Shown here in pieces: positions 1 through 8,131 of a stretch of DNA of 64,000 nt. The stretch comes from Sinorhizobium alkalisoli (GTDB taxonomy: Bacteria > Pseudomonadota > Alphaproteobacteria > Rhizobiales > Rhizobiaceae). Both the position numbers and the translations under genes were made by a program. The stretch lies in the NCBI RefSeq assembly GCF_008932245.1, contig NZ_CP034909.1, positions 682,001-746,000 of the forward strand, in the 5' to 3' direction. The first letter of the stretch is position 1, and the number at the start of each line of letters is the position of its first letter. Under the pieces are notes generated by a model. It had not been told where the DNA came from and did not search any database. It was given only the letters and a program-made list of their open reading frames with translations.

Positions 1-486
1 ATTAGTGAAACGGGTACAGCCTACATCGATCTCAGCAAACGCAAGGGTAAGAACGCCTACAGTAGACGTGAGGTGCCCTTGCATTCAGTTTTGCTGCAGG
101 CGGGTTTTTTGAAGTTTGTCGAAGAGCAGCGGAACTCGGAAAATGGCGCCCTGTTTCCGGACGTTAAAAAGGGCGCCGACGGCACGCAAACAGCGATCTT
201 CTCGAAGCGCTTCGGGACTTTTCTGAAGGCCTGTGGGATCAAGGACATCGACACCGCAGCCTGCTTTCACATGTTCCGCCATACGCTGAAGGATGGGCTC
301 GATCGCGGTCACGTGCCGGAGAATTATATCGAAGCTATCCAAGGATGGTCCCGCAAAATGAAAACAAGCAGGTCATATGGGCAGGGCTTCGAAGCCGATA
401 CGCTCAAGCCTTGGATCGAGAAACTAGTGCTGCCGAAGTTCGACCTTTCGCACATCACGGGGCGCACGTGTATGGCCGAATACTAA
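1..486 (+). CDS. Tyrosine recombinase (phage-type integrase), C-terminal part
   Basis: The reading frame is open from the first base, so the gene begins upstream of the window; the GTG at 73 is internal. Visible catalytic features of the tyrosine recombinase family are an H-x-x-R box (HMFRHT) and a downstream tyrosine in SRSYGQG. The usual LGH box is replaced by QGWS, as in some island-type integrases. Such enzymes insert or excise mobile DNA, which fits its place at the edge of a region of transferred and broken genes. Family assignment is solid; activity and target site cannot be judged from this fragment. Confidence 0.8.
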   Translation: MSETGTAYIDLSKRKGKNAYSRREVPLHSVLLQAGFLKFVEEQRNSENGALFPDVKKGADGTQTAIFSKRFGTFLKACGIKDIDTAACFHMFRHTLKDGLDRGHVPENYIEAIQGWSRKMKTSRSYGQGFEADTLKPWIEKLVLPKFDLSHITGRTCMAEY

Positions 487-608
487 GCACCCTTGCCGCC
501 CAAAATACCGAGTGAAACCCACGGCGTAATACAACTATGTGGATTACATTTCGGTGCCCTTGAACCTGTTCCACTTCTAGTATCAGGTGAAGATCGCTAG
601 GGCGAGGG

Positions 609-1868
609 TTGCTGATGATAAGTGAGGTTGCGCTGGGTCTTGTCTCCTCGGCATTGCACGAGGGACTGAAACATCCTGTTACCGCGATTAAGTCTGCGGC
701 AACTAGAAGAGCGGAGCTCGGAAAAGCGCTCGATGGCACATCAGCCAGCAATGAGCAGGCGAGTAGAGCCGCTGCAGCACTGGCTGACCTAGCGCGGGTA
801 ATCGCCCACCGCTACAATGAATACTCGGAACGAGTGGACGAATTTCTGTCTGAGATCAAGCGCAGTGCTATACCGTCGACACTTACCCATCTACTAATGT
901 GCTCATTGTCGCCGGACGAGATTAAGCCAGCGTTTGACTGCATTTACAACACGTATACACCTCTTCCTTTCGGGGCAGACGAGCTGTTTGATGCATACTG
1001 CACGGCAGTTAGGCTTCGGCTAGAGGAGGCAGTCAAGGACAAAGAGCTTCTCAGTATTCTGCAGGCTCAGGTAGGCGATTTGCGGCAGCGTGTAGACGAT
1101 GTGAGGCGAGCGCTATCGTCAGCAGACAAACTGAAGACAACTCTTTCTTATGACCAGTATCGCGATGCAAAGCTGAAATTGGCAAAGGCAGTTGAGGCCG
1201 CAAACAGGGATGTTGCGGTCGAAACAGATCGCGGTACAAAACGCGTGCTAATAAACAAGATTGTAATCTCGGCGCGTCTAAGCTTAACCGATGGAGAGAA
1301 AATAGCTGTCCCGAGCCCTGACGGCTCTGGAGACGGACAGAAGCTTAGTTTAAGTGACTTCAAGAGGAGCTTCTATCGGGCGGTGGTTCTCGGCGATCCG
1401 GGTGGGGGGAAGTCAACTCTAACCCAATTGCTGTGCTATGATCTGGCAAAAAGAATTTCCGTCGAGGCACAGAATACAAAGCGACCCGGTTTCGAACCAC
1501 GAGACCTGCTGCTCCCCCTAAAGATAACCTTGAGAAGTTTCGACAAGAAGCAGAAGCAAGACCCTAGCTTCACGCTAATTGATCACATCGTCAACGAGCT
1601 CAGAGTGGTGTTGGACAATGATCCCGCGTTTACGGAGGCGTTTTTACTGCACGCTGCCGGTCTACAACGGCTTTACCCACGAAGAGAGGGTGCGCGGCTG
1701 GCAGTTAGTAATGTTCATGATCGACAACGACTGGGCGACACGCGGTGCAACATGTTGCATCTCGGGGCAGACACAGCAGCTAAGGCTGCACAGCGAAACT
1801 TATTATGGCTGGGAGCCGTACACCCTAAATCATTCGATCCATATGGCCCTCCACCAGCGCTTCAGTAA
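609..1868 (+). pseudogene. Truncated NACHT/STAND-like P-loop NTPase fragment
   Basis: The N-terminal 260 residues are helical and have no domain I recognise. They are followed by a Walker A loop (GDPGGGKST, about residues 262-270) in a context typical of NACHT NTPases, which are often prokaryotic immune sensors. The conserved sequence stops near base 1650, before any Walker B or sensor domain. The remaining residues to the stop at 1868 are an out-of-frame reading of a different gene. AT content is higher than in the flanking chromosome, suggesting transfer. I infer a deletion that removed the 3' part of the NTPase gene, leaving a non-functional remnant. Confidence 0.65.
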
Positions 1869-2079
1869 GCCGGATCAGTGGCGGCGCATTGTCGAGCGAT
1901 ACGCCGCGACAGGCGAAGAATGGTTCGCCCGGCTGTCTTCAGTGCCGATTGACCTCGCGGCGCAGCTACGCGCCAAATTTGGCCCGGAAATTGCGGACAT
2001 CTTCGCACGCGCTCCGATCCCGGAAGGCGTCACCATTCCCCACCATCAGATATACCGCCGGTCTCCACTGGCGGACTAA
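1651..2079 (+). pseudogene. 3' remnant of an unidentified gene, fused to the NTPase remnant
   Basis: In the frame ending at 2079 about 140 residues look like genuine protein, starting near LPVYNGFTHEERV and running through a segment with CCISG, LHSETYY and HMALHQRF. The Cys/His spacing is reminiscent of HNH-like proteins, but I cannot assign a family. No ATG or ribosome site precedes it in this frame. The codons upstream belong to the NTPase remnant read out of frame. The junction lies near 1645-1662. The fragment is probably the downstream side of the same deletion. It ends 17 bases before the next gene. Confidence 0.5.
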
Positions 2080-2096
2080 CCCACAGAGGAGTTGTC

Positions 2097-2390
2097 ATGT
2101 TCTCTCATCCTGTCGCCGGTTTCGGCAAGGTCTGCATTCTGGGTGGCATTCTGTTCGCCGGGGTGGCTTTCTCGATGCGCCCGGATCAAGCATCGTTGCT
2201 GTTCATTCTGTCTGGCATTCTTGAGAGCTTGGGCTTCTTTTTCCTCCTGCTCGGCGTGATTGCTCAAGGTTTCCTGCGGATCGAGCGCCATCTTGCAGGC
2301 ATTCCGGAGATGAAGGTTGCGTTTGAAGCATCCGAGCCAAAAACGGCGGCCAGAGGCAACCCTTATCAGAGGAAAGACGAACAGAAATGA
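2097..2390 (+). CDS. Small two-helix membrane protein, unknown function
   Basis: A 97-residue protein with two hydrophobic segments (about residues 8-27 and 36-60) and a charged C-terminal tail of some 35 residues, consistent with an inner-membrane hairpin. A clear ribosome site (AGAGGAG) lies seven bases before the ATG. It follows the remnant gene by 17 bases and may have been co-transcribed with it. I do not recognise the family. Confidence 0.6.
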   Translation: MFSHPVAGFGKVCILGGILFAGVAFSMRPDQASLLFILSGILESLGFFFLLLGVIAQGFLRIERHLAGIPEMKVAFEASEPKTAARGNPYQRKDEQK

Positions 2391-2465
2391 TCGCCTCCAG
2401 CCGAAGCGAGCAGCCTGTTCAAAGCGGTCGCGTTCGCCCAACTGACACAGGCAAGATCACATTGG

Positions 2466-3212
2466 CTATCTGTCGGTTGGACGACAGTCGCCTTCGGAAA
2501 AACCAAAATCATCGCCCATATCAGCGCCTTCACGCGCATTCAGCGCGCGAATGATGTCCGCACCGAGTGCCTGCGTGTTTTTCAGTCCGCCCTTAGAATT
2601 GAACAGGTCTACGCCAATTTCTGTCGCTATTGGTCTCAACTTTTCCTTGACGACGACCGGCTGGGCCTTCCCATCTCGACGGATGCGGATTGCGCCGCTT
2701 TCGTATTGGACGATTTCAAGGTCGGCGTAATGCGCTTTGGCGATGATCTCCAAATCTTCGGCTGGTCGCTCTTCTCGAAATCCTCGGGCAATCGGATAGA
2801 TGAGTTGGCTTCCCTGTGGGCGCATCAGGCGTTGCGCATCCTCAGCGGAGATGTCGAGTAGCTCTTCGACCGAGACGCCTTTTTCCTCATCGATATTCAT
2901 CCGGAGGACCATAATGCGGTCAACGTGGTGAAAGGTGTTTTGGTTGAAGGCAACATGGTTAGAGGTCGTGACGGTTTTCACCGAAATCCGCTCGTTGGAA
3001 GCGGAGACGACATCGTATCCGCGTTGATTGGTGTCCAGTGCCATCTGCCCGCGTGTGATCATCGCGGCGTAAAGCTCGCCGATCCGTCCGGTAAGATGGT
3101 TCAACTCGCCCGGACTTACGCCCCAGCTGATTTCTTTCTCGAACCAAGACAGTGCCTCGGCGAGTGACTGGATGATCTGGACTTGAGTGAGGGTAGGCCT
3201 ATTGGTCTTCAT
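2466..3212 (-). CDS. Restriction-nuclease-like protein encoded downstream of the reverse transcriptase
   Basis: A 248-residue protein. The segment from about residue 42 to 80 has the layout of a PD-(D/E)xK nuclease core: Glu46 in GRIGELY, Asp67 in RGYDVVS, and a ...ISVKT strand with Lys79. The third acidic position is a serine, so catalysis is uncertain. It may belong to DUF6998, but this is from memory. The C-terminal part is mixed alpha/beta without a domain I can name. It starts 41 bases after the stop of the RT gene on the same strand, so the two are probably one transcript and may act together in defence. That function is inference. Confidence 0.6.
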   Translation of the reverse strand: MKTNRPTLTQVQIIQSLAEALSWFEKEISWGVSPGELNHLTGRIGELYAAMITRGQMALDTNQRGYDVVSASNERISVKTVTTSNHVAFNQNTFHHVDRIMVLRMNIDEEKGVSVEELLDISAEDAQRLMRPQGSQLIYPIARGFREERPAEDLEIIAKAHYADLEIVQYESGAIRIRRDGKAQPVVVKEKLRPIATEIGVDLFNSKGGLKNTQALGADIIRALNAREGADMGDDFGFSEGDCRPTDR

Positions 3213-3224
3213 TGTCGCTGCCTA

Positions 3225-3238
3225 TGCAACATGTTGCA
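3225..3238. repeat. 14-bp perfect palindrome TGCAACATGTTGCA
   Basis: It lies in the 41-base gap between the RT gene and the nuclease-like gene, just upstream of the latter's start. An identical copy occurs at 1746-1759 inside the remnant gene. It could be an operator for a dimeric regulator, a recombination site, or coincidence. Confidence 0.4.
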
Positions 3239-3253
3239 CGAGATATAATTTGG

Positions 3254-4657
3254 TTAATGCGTTTGCGTCCCAAGTGGTTGTTCTTCTTCGATGGGGCGAA
3301 TGCCTAATCGACGCTCAATTGCTTGGATGAAAGTCGGGCGCGTGCCAAACCGTTCGTGGGGATCGGAGAAATCTGGTAGGAGGTCCGCTAGGTTGGGATA
3401 TGCGCCAGTTTGCGTATGGACCCAGTCGCAGTAGTCAACGATGTTTCGCATAGCGAGGATGCGATCACGGGAAAGGCGGGGGGCGTTGAAGGCGAGTTTC
3501 GCCCAGAGTTGTGCGACATACCTGCGAGTTTCTTCCTCGCCCGCCTCCCAGACATAGCCCCTTCGCCAATGGCGGAGGCGCCTTATAGTCTCTCGAACTC
3601 TATCTAGGGCGCCTTCCCGCTCGGTGGGGGCCAGTTCTATGGCTTCTAGAATGTGATTGGTTGCTCGGATGTCGGGCATCCACTCAATACGATTGCCATT
3701 CCAGTAGCCGTCATGACCGAGAAAATTGATGCCCGAAGGTTCTGTTATGACGCACTCCTTCGGGGCCTTCAGCCCCAGAGGCCCACAATCGTGGTCTCTT
3801 GCACGACCTACAAGGTAGGCATCTGCCGCCCTCACGCTGTCTAATGCACGTCCGAGGATCAAAATGTTATCCGCGTAGGACATTACACGGACATCATCGG
3901 GCATACCGGCTAAAAGGTCTGCCACAAGAACTTCGGCGGCGACAGGCGAAGCAGCGCTTCCTTGTGCCAGCAAGCCTCTGGGGGGAAGAGGCGCATCATC
4001 AACTGCCTCGGTAGAATGATCGCCAGACGAACCGGGATTTCCGTGTCTGTAACCGATGACATTCATCACCACCGAACCCGGTAGCGGCCTCAGCAACTTC
4101 GCAAGCCCTTGGAGGTTCACGTGAGGATAGAATTGCTCGATGTCCCGTTCTATCGCGTAAACGAACCGTTGCTGGGCATGCTCATCAACCGCCCTTAGAG
4201 CGGCTTTGACACCGCCATTTATCGTGAAATGCCGTCCCGTGGGAAGAGGAAACATCGCCTTGATCAGGTCCGCCACCATGCATTGCAGCGCATGCTTTCC
4301 CGGCCCGAACGAATATATGGTTCGGCGTCGCTTGTGTGGGGCGGGTTGATGCGTCCTTGCTGTCACGGCTTCAGAGAAATGATAGGTAGCCGTCATTCTT
4401 GCGGCCACCTCACGCATCGCGTCGGGCGGATAGCTCGCAAGCAGCTTCTTCGCTCGAACGCTCTTAAGCAGATACAACAACTTCAGATTTTCGTCGCTTA
4501 GAAACCGGCGAATGAGGAAGCGTCGTTTATCCCGGTTCGCAGTGTTTTCGATCCGCGCCAGAAGGGCGTCCCGGCGTTCCCTATGGCTAAGGACTTCTTC
4601 AACGAAGCTGAGGTGATCGTCGCGGTAGTTGTTAAAGGCGTAAGGCGGCTGGGTCAT
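3254..4657 (-). CDS. Reverse transcriptase, possible defence RT, with YADN active site
   Basis: A 467-residue protein from the ATG at 4657. The RT motifs run in order: motif A RDIEQFYPHV with Asp172, motif B AQGSAASP near residues 231-238, motif C YADN at 261-264, motif D around GLKAPKE, and motif E NFLGHDG at 311-317. The usual YADD is YADN: the codon at 3868-3866 is AAC. There is no group II maturase X domain or HNH domain, and about 150 C-terminal residues are unassigned. The frame is open back to 4837, but the extra 60 residues are Cys/Val-rich and look non-coding, so I prefer 4657 although no strong ribosome site is visible. It pairs with the downstream nuclease-like gene. Confidence 0.8.
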   Translation of the reverse strand: MTQPPYAFNNYRDDHLSFVEEVLSHRERRDALLARIENTANRDKRRFLIRRFLSDENLKLLYLLKSVRAKKLLASYPPDAMREVAARMTATYHFSEAVTARTHQPAPHKRRRTIYSFGPGKHALQCMVADLIKAMFPLPTGRHFTINGGVKAALRAVDEHAQQRFVYAIERDIEQFYPHVNLQGLAKLLRPLPGSVVMNVIGYRHGNPGSSGDHSTEAVDDAPLPPRGLLAQGSAASPVAAEVLVADLLAGMPDDVRVMSYADNILILGRALDSVRAADAYLVGRARDHDCGPLGLKAPKECVITEPSGINFLGHDGYWNGNRIEWMPDIRATNHILEAIELAPTEREGALDRVRETIRRLRHWRRGYVWEAGEEETRRYVAQLWAKLAFNAPRLSRDRILAMRNIVDYCDWVHTQTGAYPNLADLLPDFSDPHERFGTRPTFIQAIERRLGIRPIEEEQPLGTQTH

Positions 4658-4835
4658 GCAGACCGTGTAGAACGAACGACGGCCCTTGACCAGAACATGC
4701 AGCCGTTGCAACGCGCTGCAAACTGCCTTAACGGTGCTACACGTAACTGCAACACAAACGACGCAGTGTGGCGACCACAGATCGCGGTTTTCCGGGCTCT
4801 CTGAGGAATTGATGGCGTTTCCCTTCTTCTCCGCC

Positions 4836-4866
4836 ATCCTGCTTCGCTCTTCGAGCTTCGCAGGAT
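4836..4866. other. Hairpin between the RT gene and the GIY-YIG remnant
   Basis: Inverted arms ATCCTGC (4836-4842) and GCAGGAT (4860-4866) enclose a 17-base loop that is itself partly self-complementary (CTTCG/CGAAG). It lies upstream of the RT coding region on the minus strand, and could be part of a leader RNA or an old terminator. Nothing more can be said from sequence alone. Confidence 0.35.
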
Positions 4867-4894
4867 TGGCAGAACTTTTCTGGCGAAGCAGGAT

Positions 4895-4927
4895 GCCCTC
4901 CGAAGCTTTAGCGAAGGAGGGCTTTTT
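4895..4927 (+). terminator. Terminator-like hairpin overlapping the GIY-YIG start region
   Basis: The arms GCCCTCC and GGAGGGC flank a 14-base loop and are followed by TTTTT on the plus strand, which has intrinsic-terminator form. The T run ends at the TTG that opens the GIY-YIG reading frame. No functional plus-strand gene lies just upstream. Confidence 0.45.
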
Positions 4928-5168
4928 GTATTACGTCTACCTTATCGAAAGTCTGTAAACTTGCGGTGAGCGCTATGTGGGGATGACCGCTGATCTCAGG
5001 CGGCGCCTGCAAGAGCACAACGCCGGAAAATCTTCCCATACGGCCAAGCTCAGGCCGTGGCGTCTGGAGACCTATATCGCCTTTTCCGATCGGACAAGGG
5101 CCGAAGCGTTCGAACGCTATCTGAAGTCCGGATCGGGCCACGCCTTCGCAAGCAAGCGCCTCTGGTGA
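4926..5168 (+). pseudogene. GIY-YIG nuclease-superfamily gene with an internal stop
   Basis: The frame reads LYYVYLIESL, then TAA at 4956-4958, then continues in the same frame with ERYVGMTADLRRRLQEHNAG and on to TGA at 5166. YVY...YVGMT with the RRLQEHN segment is the hallmark of short UPF0213/YhbQ-like GIY-YIG proteins of 80-100 residues. No ATG is in position; the only candidate start is TTG at 4926. The nonsense codon just after the first strand of the fold should inactivate the gene unless it is read through. The 3' part could in principle start at ATG 4982, but would then lack the YVY strand. Confidence 0.7.
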
Positions 5169-5771
5169 GAGCCGGCCTTCACCCCTTAACCCTCGATCCG
5201 GCGCCTAGCGCGTTCCGCTCTGCATGCGCACCGGCATCTGCGGTTGAACGCTAGCTCCCGAACCGAATCGCCACCCGCTCCACAGCGCCCCCGATTCGCC
5301 CATCCCGCGCACAGATTCCCTTGAGAATCACCCGATCCACCCCGATTCTGAGTGTCCGTGCGGCTCGGCCCCCATGCCGAGGCAGACGCAAAGTCCCCGC
5401 CCGAATGGGGCCGATGCCCGGTTTTGCCCCGAATTTCGGCCGCTTTCTGCCTCTTTTCGGAACAGCGGGTGCACTATGCATCGCGGCTAAACCCTAGTCG
5501 ACAAAGGATTTTCTTAAGGCTTTGTTAATCCTTTCAGGCCGTCTGGGGCGATTTTGTGTCGTTTGAGCAACAGGGATCGGGGAAGGGCGGCGCAAAGCAG
5601 TTGATCTCGCAAGTTGGTCGTTGCGCGCCCCACCCGGTTTTGTATTTTCAACTCCGGAAGCAAGGGCGGTTGATCGTCCGACTTCTTGAACGAATTGGGG
5701 ATGGGGCAGGGAACGCTGTCCTTCAGCAAAGAAACCCAGACCCGTGTGAAACTTTTGACTGGAGGTCAGAA
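5169..5771. other. Intergenic region upstream of porin 1
   Basis: About 600 bases without a convincing gene. The first half is C-rich and has only weak open frames. The second half becomes AT-richer around 5505-5535 (GTTAATCC region) and probably carries the porin promoter. It ends with a strong ribosome site (GGAGG) directly before the porin ATG. The island-chromosome border probably lies at or just left of this stretch. Confidence 0.5.
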
Positions 5772-6806
5772 ATGAACATCAAGAGCCTTCTTCTCGGCTC
5801 CGCTGCTGCGCTCGCAGCAGTATCCGGCGCCCAGGCTGCCGACGCGATCGTCGCTGCCGAGCCGGAGCCCATGGAATATGTTCGCGTTTGCGACGCTTTC
5901 GGCACGGGCTACTTCTACATCCCGGGCACGGAAACCTGCCTCAAGATCGGCGGCTTCATCCGCGTTCAGGGCGACTTCGGCCGTGACGCCGCGGACAACC
6001 GTTGGAACCAGGACGATCTCGGCGGCAACAACCAGTCCACGTCGGATTGGGATATGTTCTCCCGCGCTTACATCTCGTTCGACGCCAAGAGCGACACCGA
6101 ATTCGGCACGCTCACCGGCTTCTTCGCCATGGAAGCAAACGCCGACAACGATGCTGCCAGCGACGCTGACAGCCTGTTCGACGTCGACGAAGCCTACATC
6201 CAGCTCGGCGGCCTCAAGGCCGGCTTCTTCTACAGCTGGTGGGATAAGGGCCTGAACGGCGAAACCGACGACCTCTCCACCAACTCGGAATTCAACTCGA
6301 TCGCCTATCTCTATGACGGCGGCACGTTCCAGGCTGGCGTTGCCATCGACGAACTCGAAGGCACCTCCACGAAGGCTAACGGCGTTGGCATCGAAGGTAT
6401 CGTCTCCGCATCGCTCGGCGGCGTAAGCTTCGACCTGCTCGGCGGCTACGACACCGAGTTCGAAGAAGGCGCCATCCGCGCCCTGCTTTCGGCCGACCTC
6501 GGTCCGGGCGTCTTCCAGCTCGCTGGTATCTGGGCTTCCGACTTCAACGCCTACTACGGCGATGCCGAGTGGACCGTTGCTGCTTCTTACCGCTTCAATG
6601 CAACCGAGAAGTTCGCAATCACCCCCGGCGCTCAGTACTGGAGCGATGTCGACTTCATCGACGGCAACGACCAGTGGCGCGTTGGCGTAACGGCCGACTA
6701 CCAGATAACCGAAGGTCTCGCTTCGCGTCTGTCGGTTCAGTACACCGATCCGGACATCGGCGACGACTCCGTCAGCGGCTTCCTCCGCCTGCAGCGTGAC
6801 TTCTAA
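5772..6806 (+). CDS. ropA: RopA/Omp2b-type outer-membrane porin, copy 1
   Basis: A 344-residue porin of the alphaproteobacterial Omp2/RopA family, which forms trimeric general diffusion channels. A signal peptide ends at GAQAAD near residue 23. The N-terminal block with a Cys pair (VCDAFG ... ETCLKIGGF) and the C-terminal phenylalanine (RLQRDF) are typical, and the remainder alternates as beta-strands. A GGAGG site precedes the ATG at 5772; the frame upstream of it is not part of the protein. A terminator follows. A second copy on the opposite strand at 8132-9115 is nearly identical through the first 75 residues. The symbol marks the family; which paralogue this is remains unknown. Confidence 0.93.
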   Translation: MNIKSLLLGSAAALAAVSGAQAADAIVAAEPEPMEYVRVCDAFGTGYFYIPGTETCLKIGGFIRVQGDFGRDAADNRWNQDDLGGNNQSTSDWDMFSRAYISFDAKSDTEFGTLTGFFAMEANADNDAASDADSLFDVDEAYIQLGGLKAGFFYSWWDKGLNGETDDLSTNSEFNSIAYLYDGGTFQAGVAIDELEGTSTKANGVGIEGIVSASLGGVSFDLLGGYDTEFEEGAIRALLSADLGPGVFQLAGIWASDFNAYYGDAEWTVAASYRFNATEKFAITPGAQYWSDVDFIDGNDQWRVGVTADYQITEGLASRLSVQYTDPDIGDDSVSGFLRLQRDF

Positions 6807-6832
6807 TCTGACCTGACCTCGGTCAGTAAAGG

Positions 6833-6862
6833 AAAGCCCGGCTCATCGAGCCGGGCTTTTTT
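6833..6862 (+). terminator. Intrinsic terminator of porin 1
   Basis: The arms AAAGCCCGGCTC and GAGCCGGGCTTT form a 12-bp stem with a short loop, and T residues follow. It lies 27 bases after the porin stop codon and has no coding overlap. Confidence 0.92.
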
Positions 6863-7031
6863 GACTCCGGGGCTGCGATCGGCATGGTAGAGATTCTTGA
6901 ACCCGGTCACGTGTCCGATGGAATAACTCCGGGACAGCCGCCGGCGAGCTGGCGATCGGAGAGGAAAGTCTCTTCAGCCAAGGGCTTGGCGCAGGATTCC
7001 GGTCACAAATGCAGGATGAGGATCGGTGAGT

Positions 7032-8024
7032 TCAACTCGCCAAATGCCGCTCGAGAACGGGCACGCACATGTCCAGATCGTGCGTTGCCAGATGGGCGTA
7101 GCGCATGGTCATCGTCAGCGTCTGATGGCCGAGCCACATTTGAACCCGTCGGAGATCGATGCCGCCGCGCACCAGGCGCGAGGCGCAGGTATGTCTTAGG
7201 ATGTGGGGAACGATGTCTTCTTCATCGCCGAGCCCCGCATCCTGCTTGGCCGCATTCCAGACCGCCCGAAATTTTTGCGGGTCGACGTCGCCGAATGGTC
7301 CTGGGGATCGATCTGCGAGGGCTTTCAGAACCCTTTTTGCTCTCGTGGTCAGGGGGACAGTGCGGCTGCGTCCCGATTTCGTGATCCAGAACGTTGCCCG
7401 CCCCTCATGAATGTCGTTCCACTTGAGGCCGATGGCCTCGCCGAGGCGAGCGCCCGAATCCACGAGGAATATCGAGAATTGCAGAAAGAGTTCGGAGCGG
7501 ATCCCGATTTCCCGGAACAGCGCTTCCTCTTCATCGGCTTCCAGGAAGCGCAGGCGTCCGGCTCGCTCCTTCTGGCGCCTGAATTCCGGCAGACTGTGGA
7601 TCTCGCCCATCTTATACGCTTTCCGCAGCAGCTTGCTCAGCGCCGACATCTTTCGATTGATGGTCGCGTTGCTGTTGCCGCGTTTGCGTAATGCGCCGAT
7701 CAGACTGTCGAGCAAATCCTGCGAGAAGGTGGAAAACCGGGCGCCGAGCAGAATCTCGTCGAGCTCGCCGATGAAGGCTTTTACATTATATTTGTGGTGG
7801 CCTTCGTCCCACAGGATGTCGGCGTAGCGATGAAACAATTCGGCTAGCGAGGTCTCCTTGACCAGGCCCTTCGGGCCCTTCTGACCAAAACAATAATTGA
7901 CCTCGTATTCCGGACTTGCGCCCGAAATCCCGAAGTCGCTCGCCAATTTTGCGGCGCCTGACGTCACGTTTGCTGTTTCCTTACCACCCCACCACGAATG
8001 GACCAAGAAACCGCTGGCGCTCAA
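7032..8024 (-). CDS. Tyrosine recombinase / site-specific integrase
   Basis: A protein of up to 330 residues with a SAM-like core-binding half (to about residue 150) and a catalytic half. The catalytic residues are visible: Arg in GARLGEA, H-x-x-R in HILRHT, GH in WLGHQTLT, and the tyrosine in TMRYAHL. It resembles XerC/D-like phage integrases. The start is unsure because several in-frame codons exist near 7900-8024 and no strong ribosome site is seen. It lies between two inverted porin copies with no other mobile gene nearby, so it may be a domesticated recombinase or the residue of an element. Its target is unknown. Confidence 0.85.
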   Translation of the reverse strand: MSASGFLVHSWWGGKETANVTSGAAKLASDFGISGASPEYEVNYCFGQKGPKGLVKETSLAELFHRYADILWDEGHHKYNVKAFIGELDEILLGARFSTFSQDLLDSLIGALRKRGNSNATINRKMSALSKLLRKAYKMGEIHSLPEFRRQKERAGRLRFLEADEEEALFREIGIRSELFLQFSIFLVDSGARLGEAIGLKWNDIHEGRATFWITKSGRSRTVPLTTRAKRVLKALADRSPGPFGDVDPQKFRAVWNAAKQDAGLGDEEDIVPHILRHTCASRLVRGGIDLRRVQMWLGHQTLTMTMRYAHLATHDLDMCVPVLERHLAS

Positions 8025-8089
8025 GCCAACGCTTATATTTCATCCGCCTAAAGAACCCAGGCGGCACGCATATGTTGCAGTACGGCAAC

Positions 8090-8116
8090 AGCCCGCAACC
8101 CTTAGAGTTGCGGGCT
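8090..8116 (-). terminator. Hairpin after porin 2
   Basis: Perfect 10-bp arms AGCCCGCAAC and GTTGCGGGCT with a 7-base loop begin about 16 bases after the stop codon of the minus-strand porin. There is no long U tract on the minus strand, so it may stabilise the mRNA end rather than act as a classical terminator. Confidence 0.55.
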
Positions 8117-8131
8117 TTGCGCTCGTTCAGA

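Noticed and set aside
3254..4837. The RT as a group II intron or retron
   Set aside because: No maturase X domain, no HNH, and no intron domain V seen; no clear msr/msd pair recognised upstream. A retron cannot be fully excluded.
5251..5481. A 76-codon minus-strand open frame upstream of porin 1
   Set aside because: No ribosome site, low-complexity Arg/Gly composition, no family resemblance.
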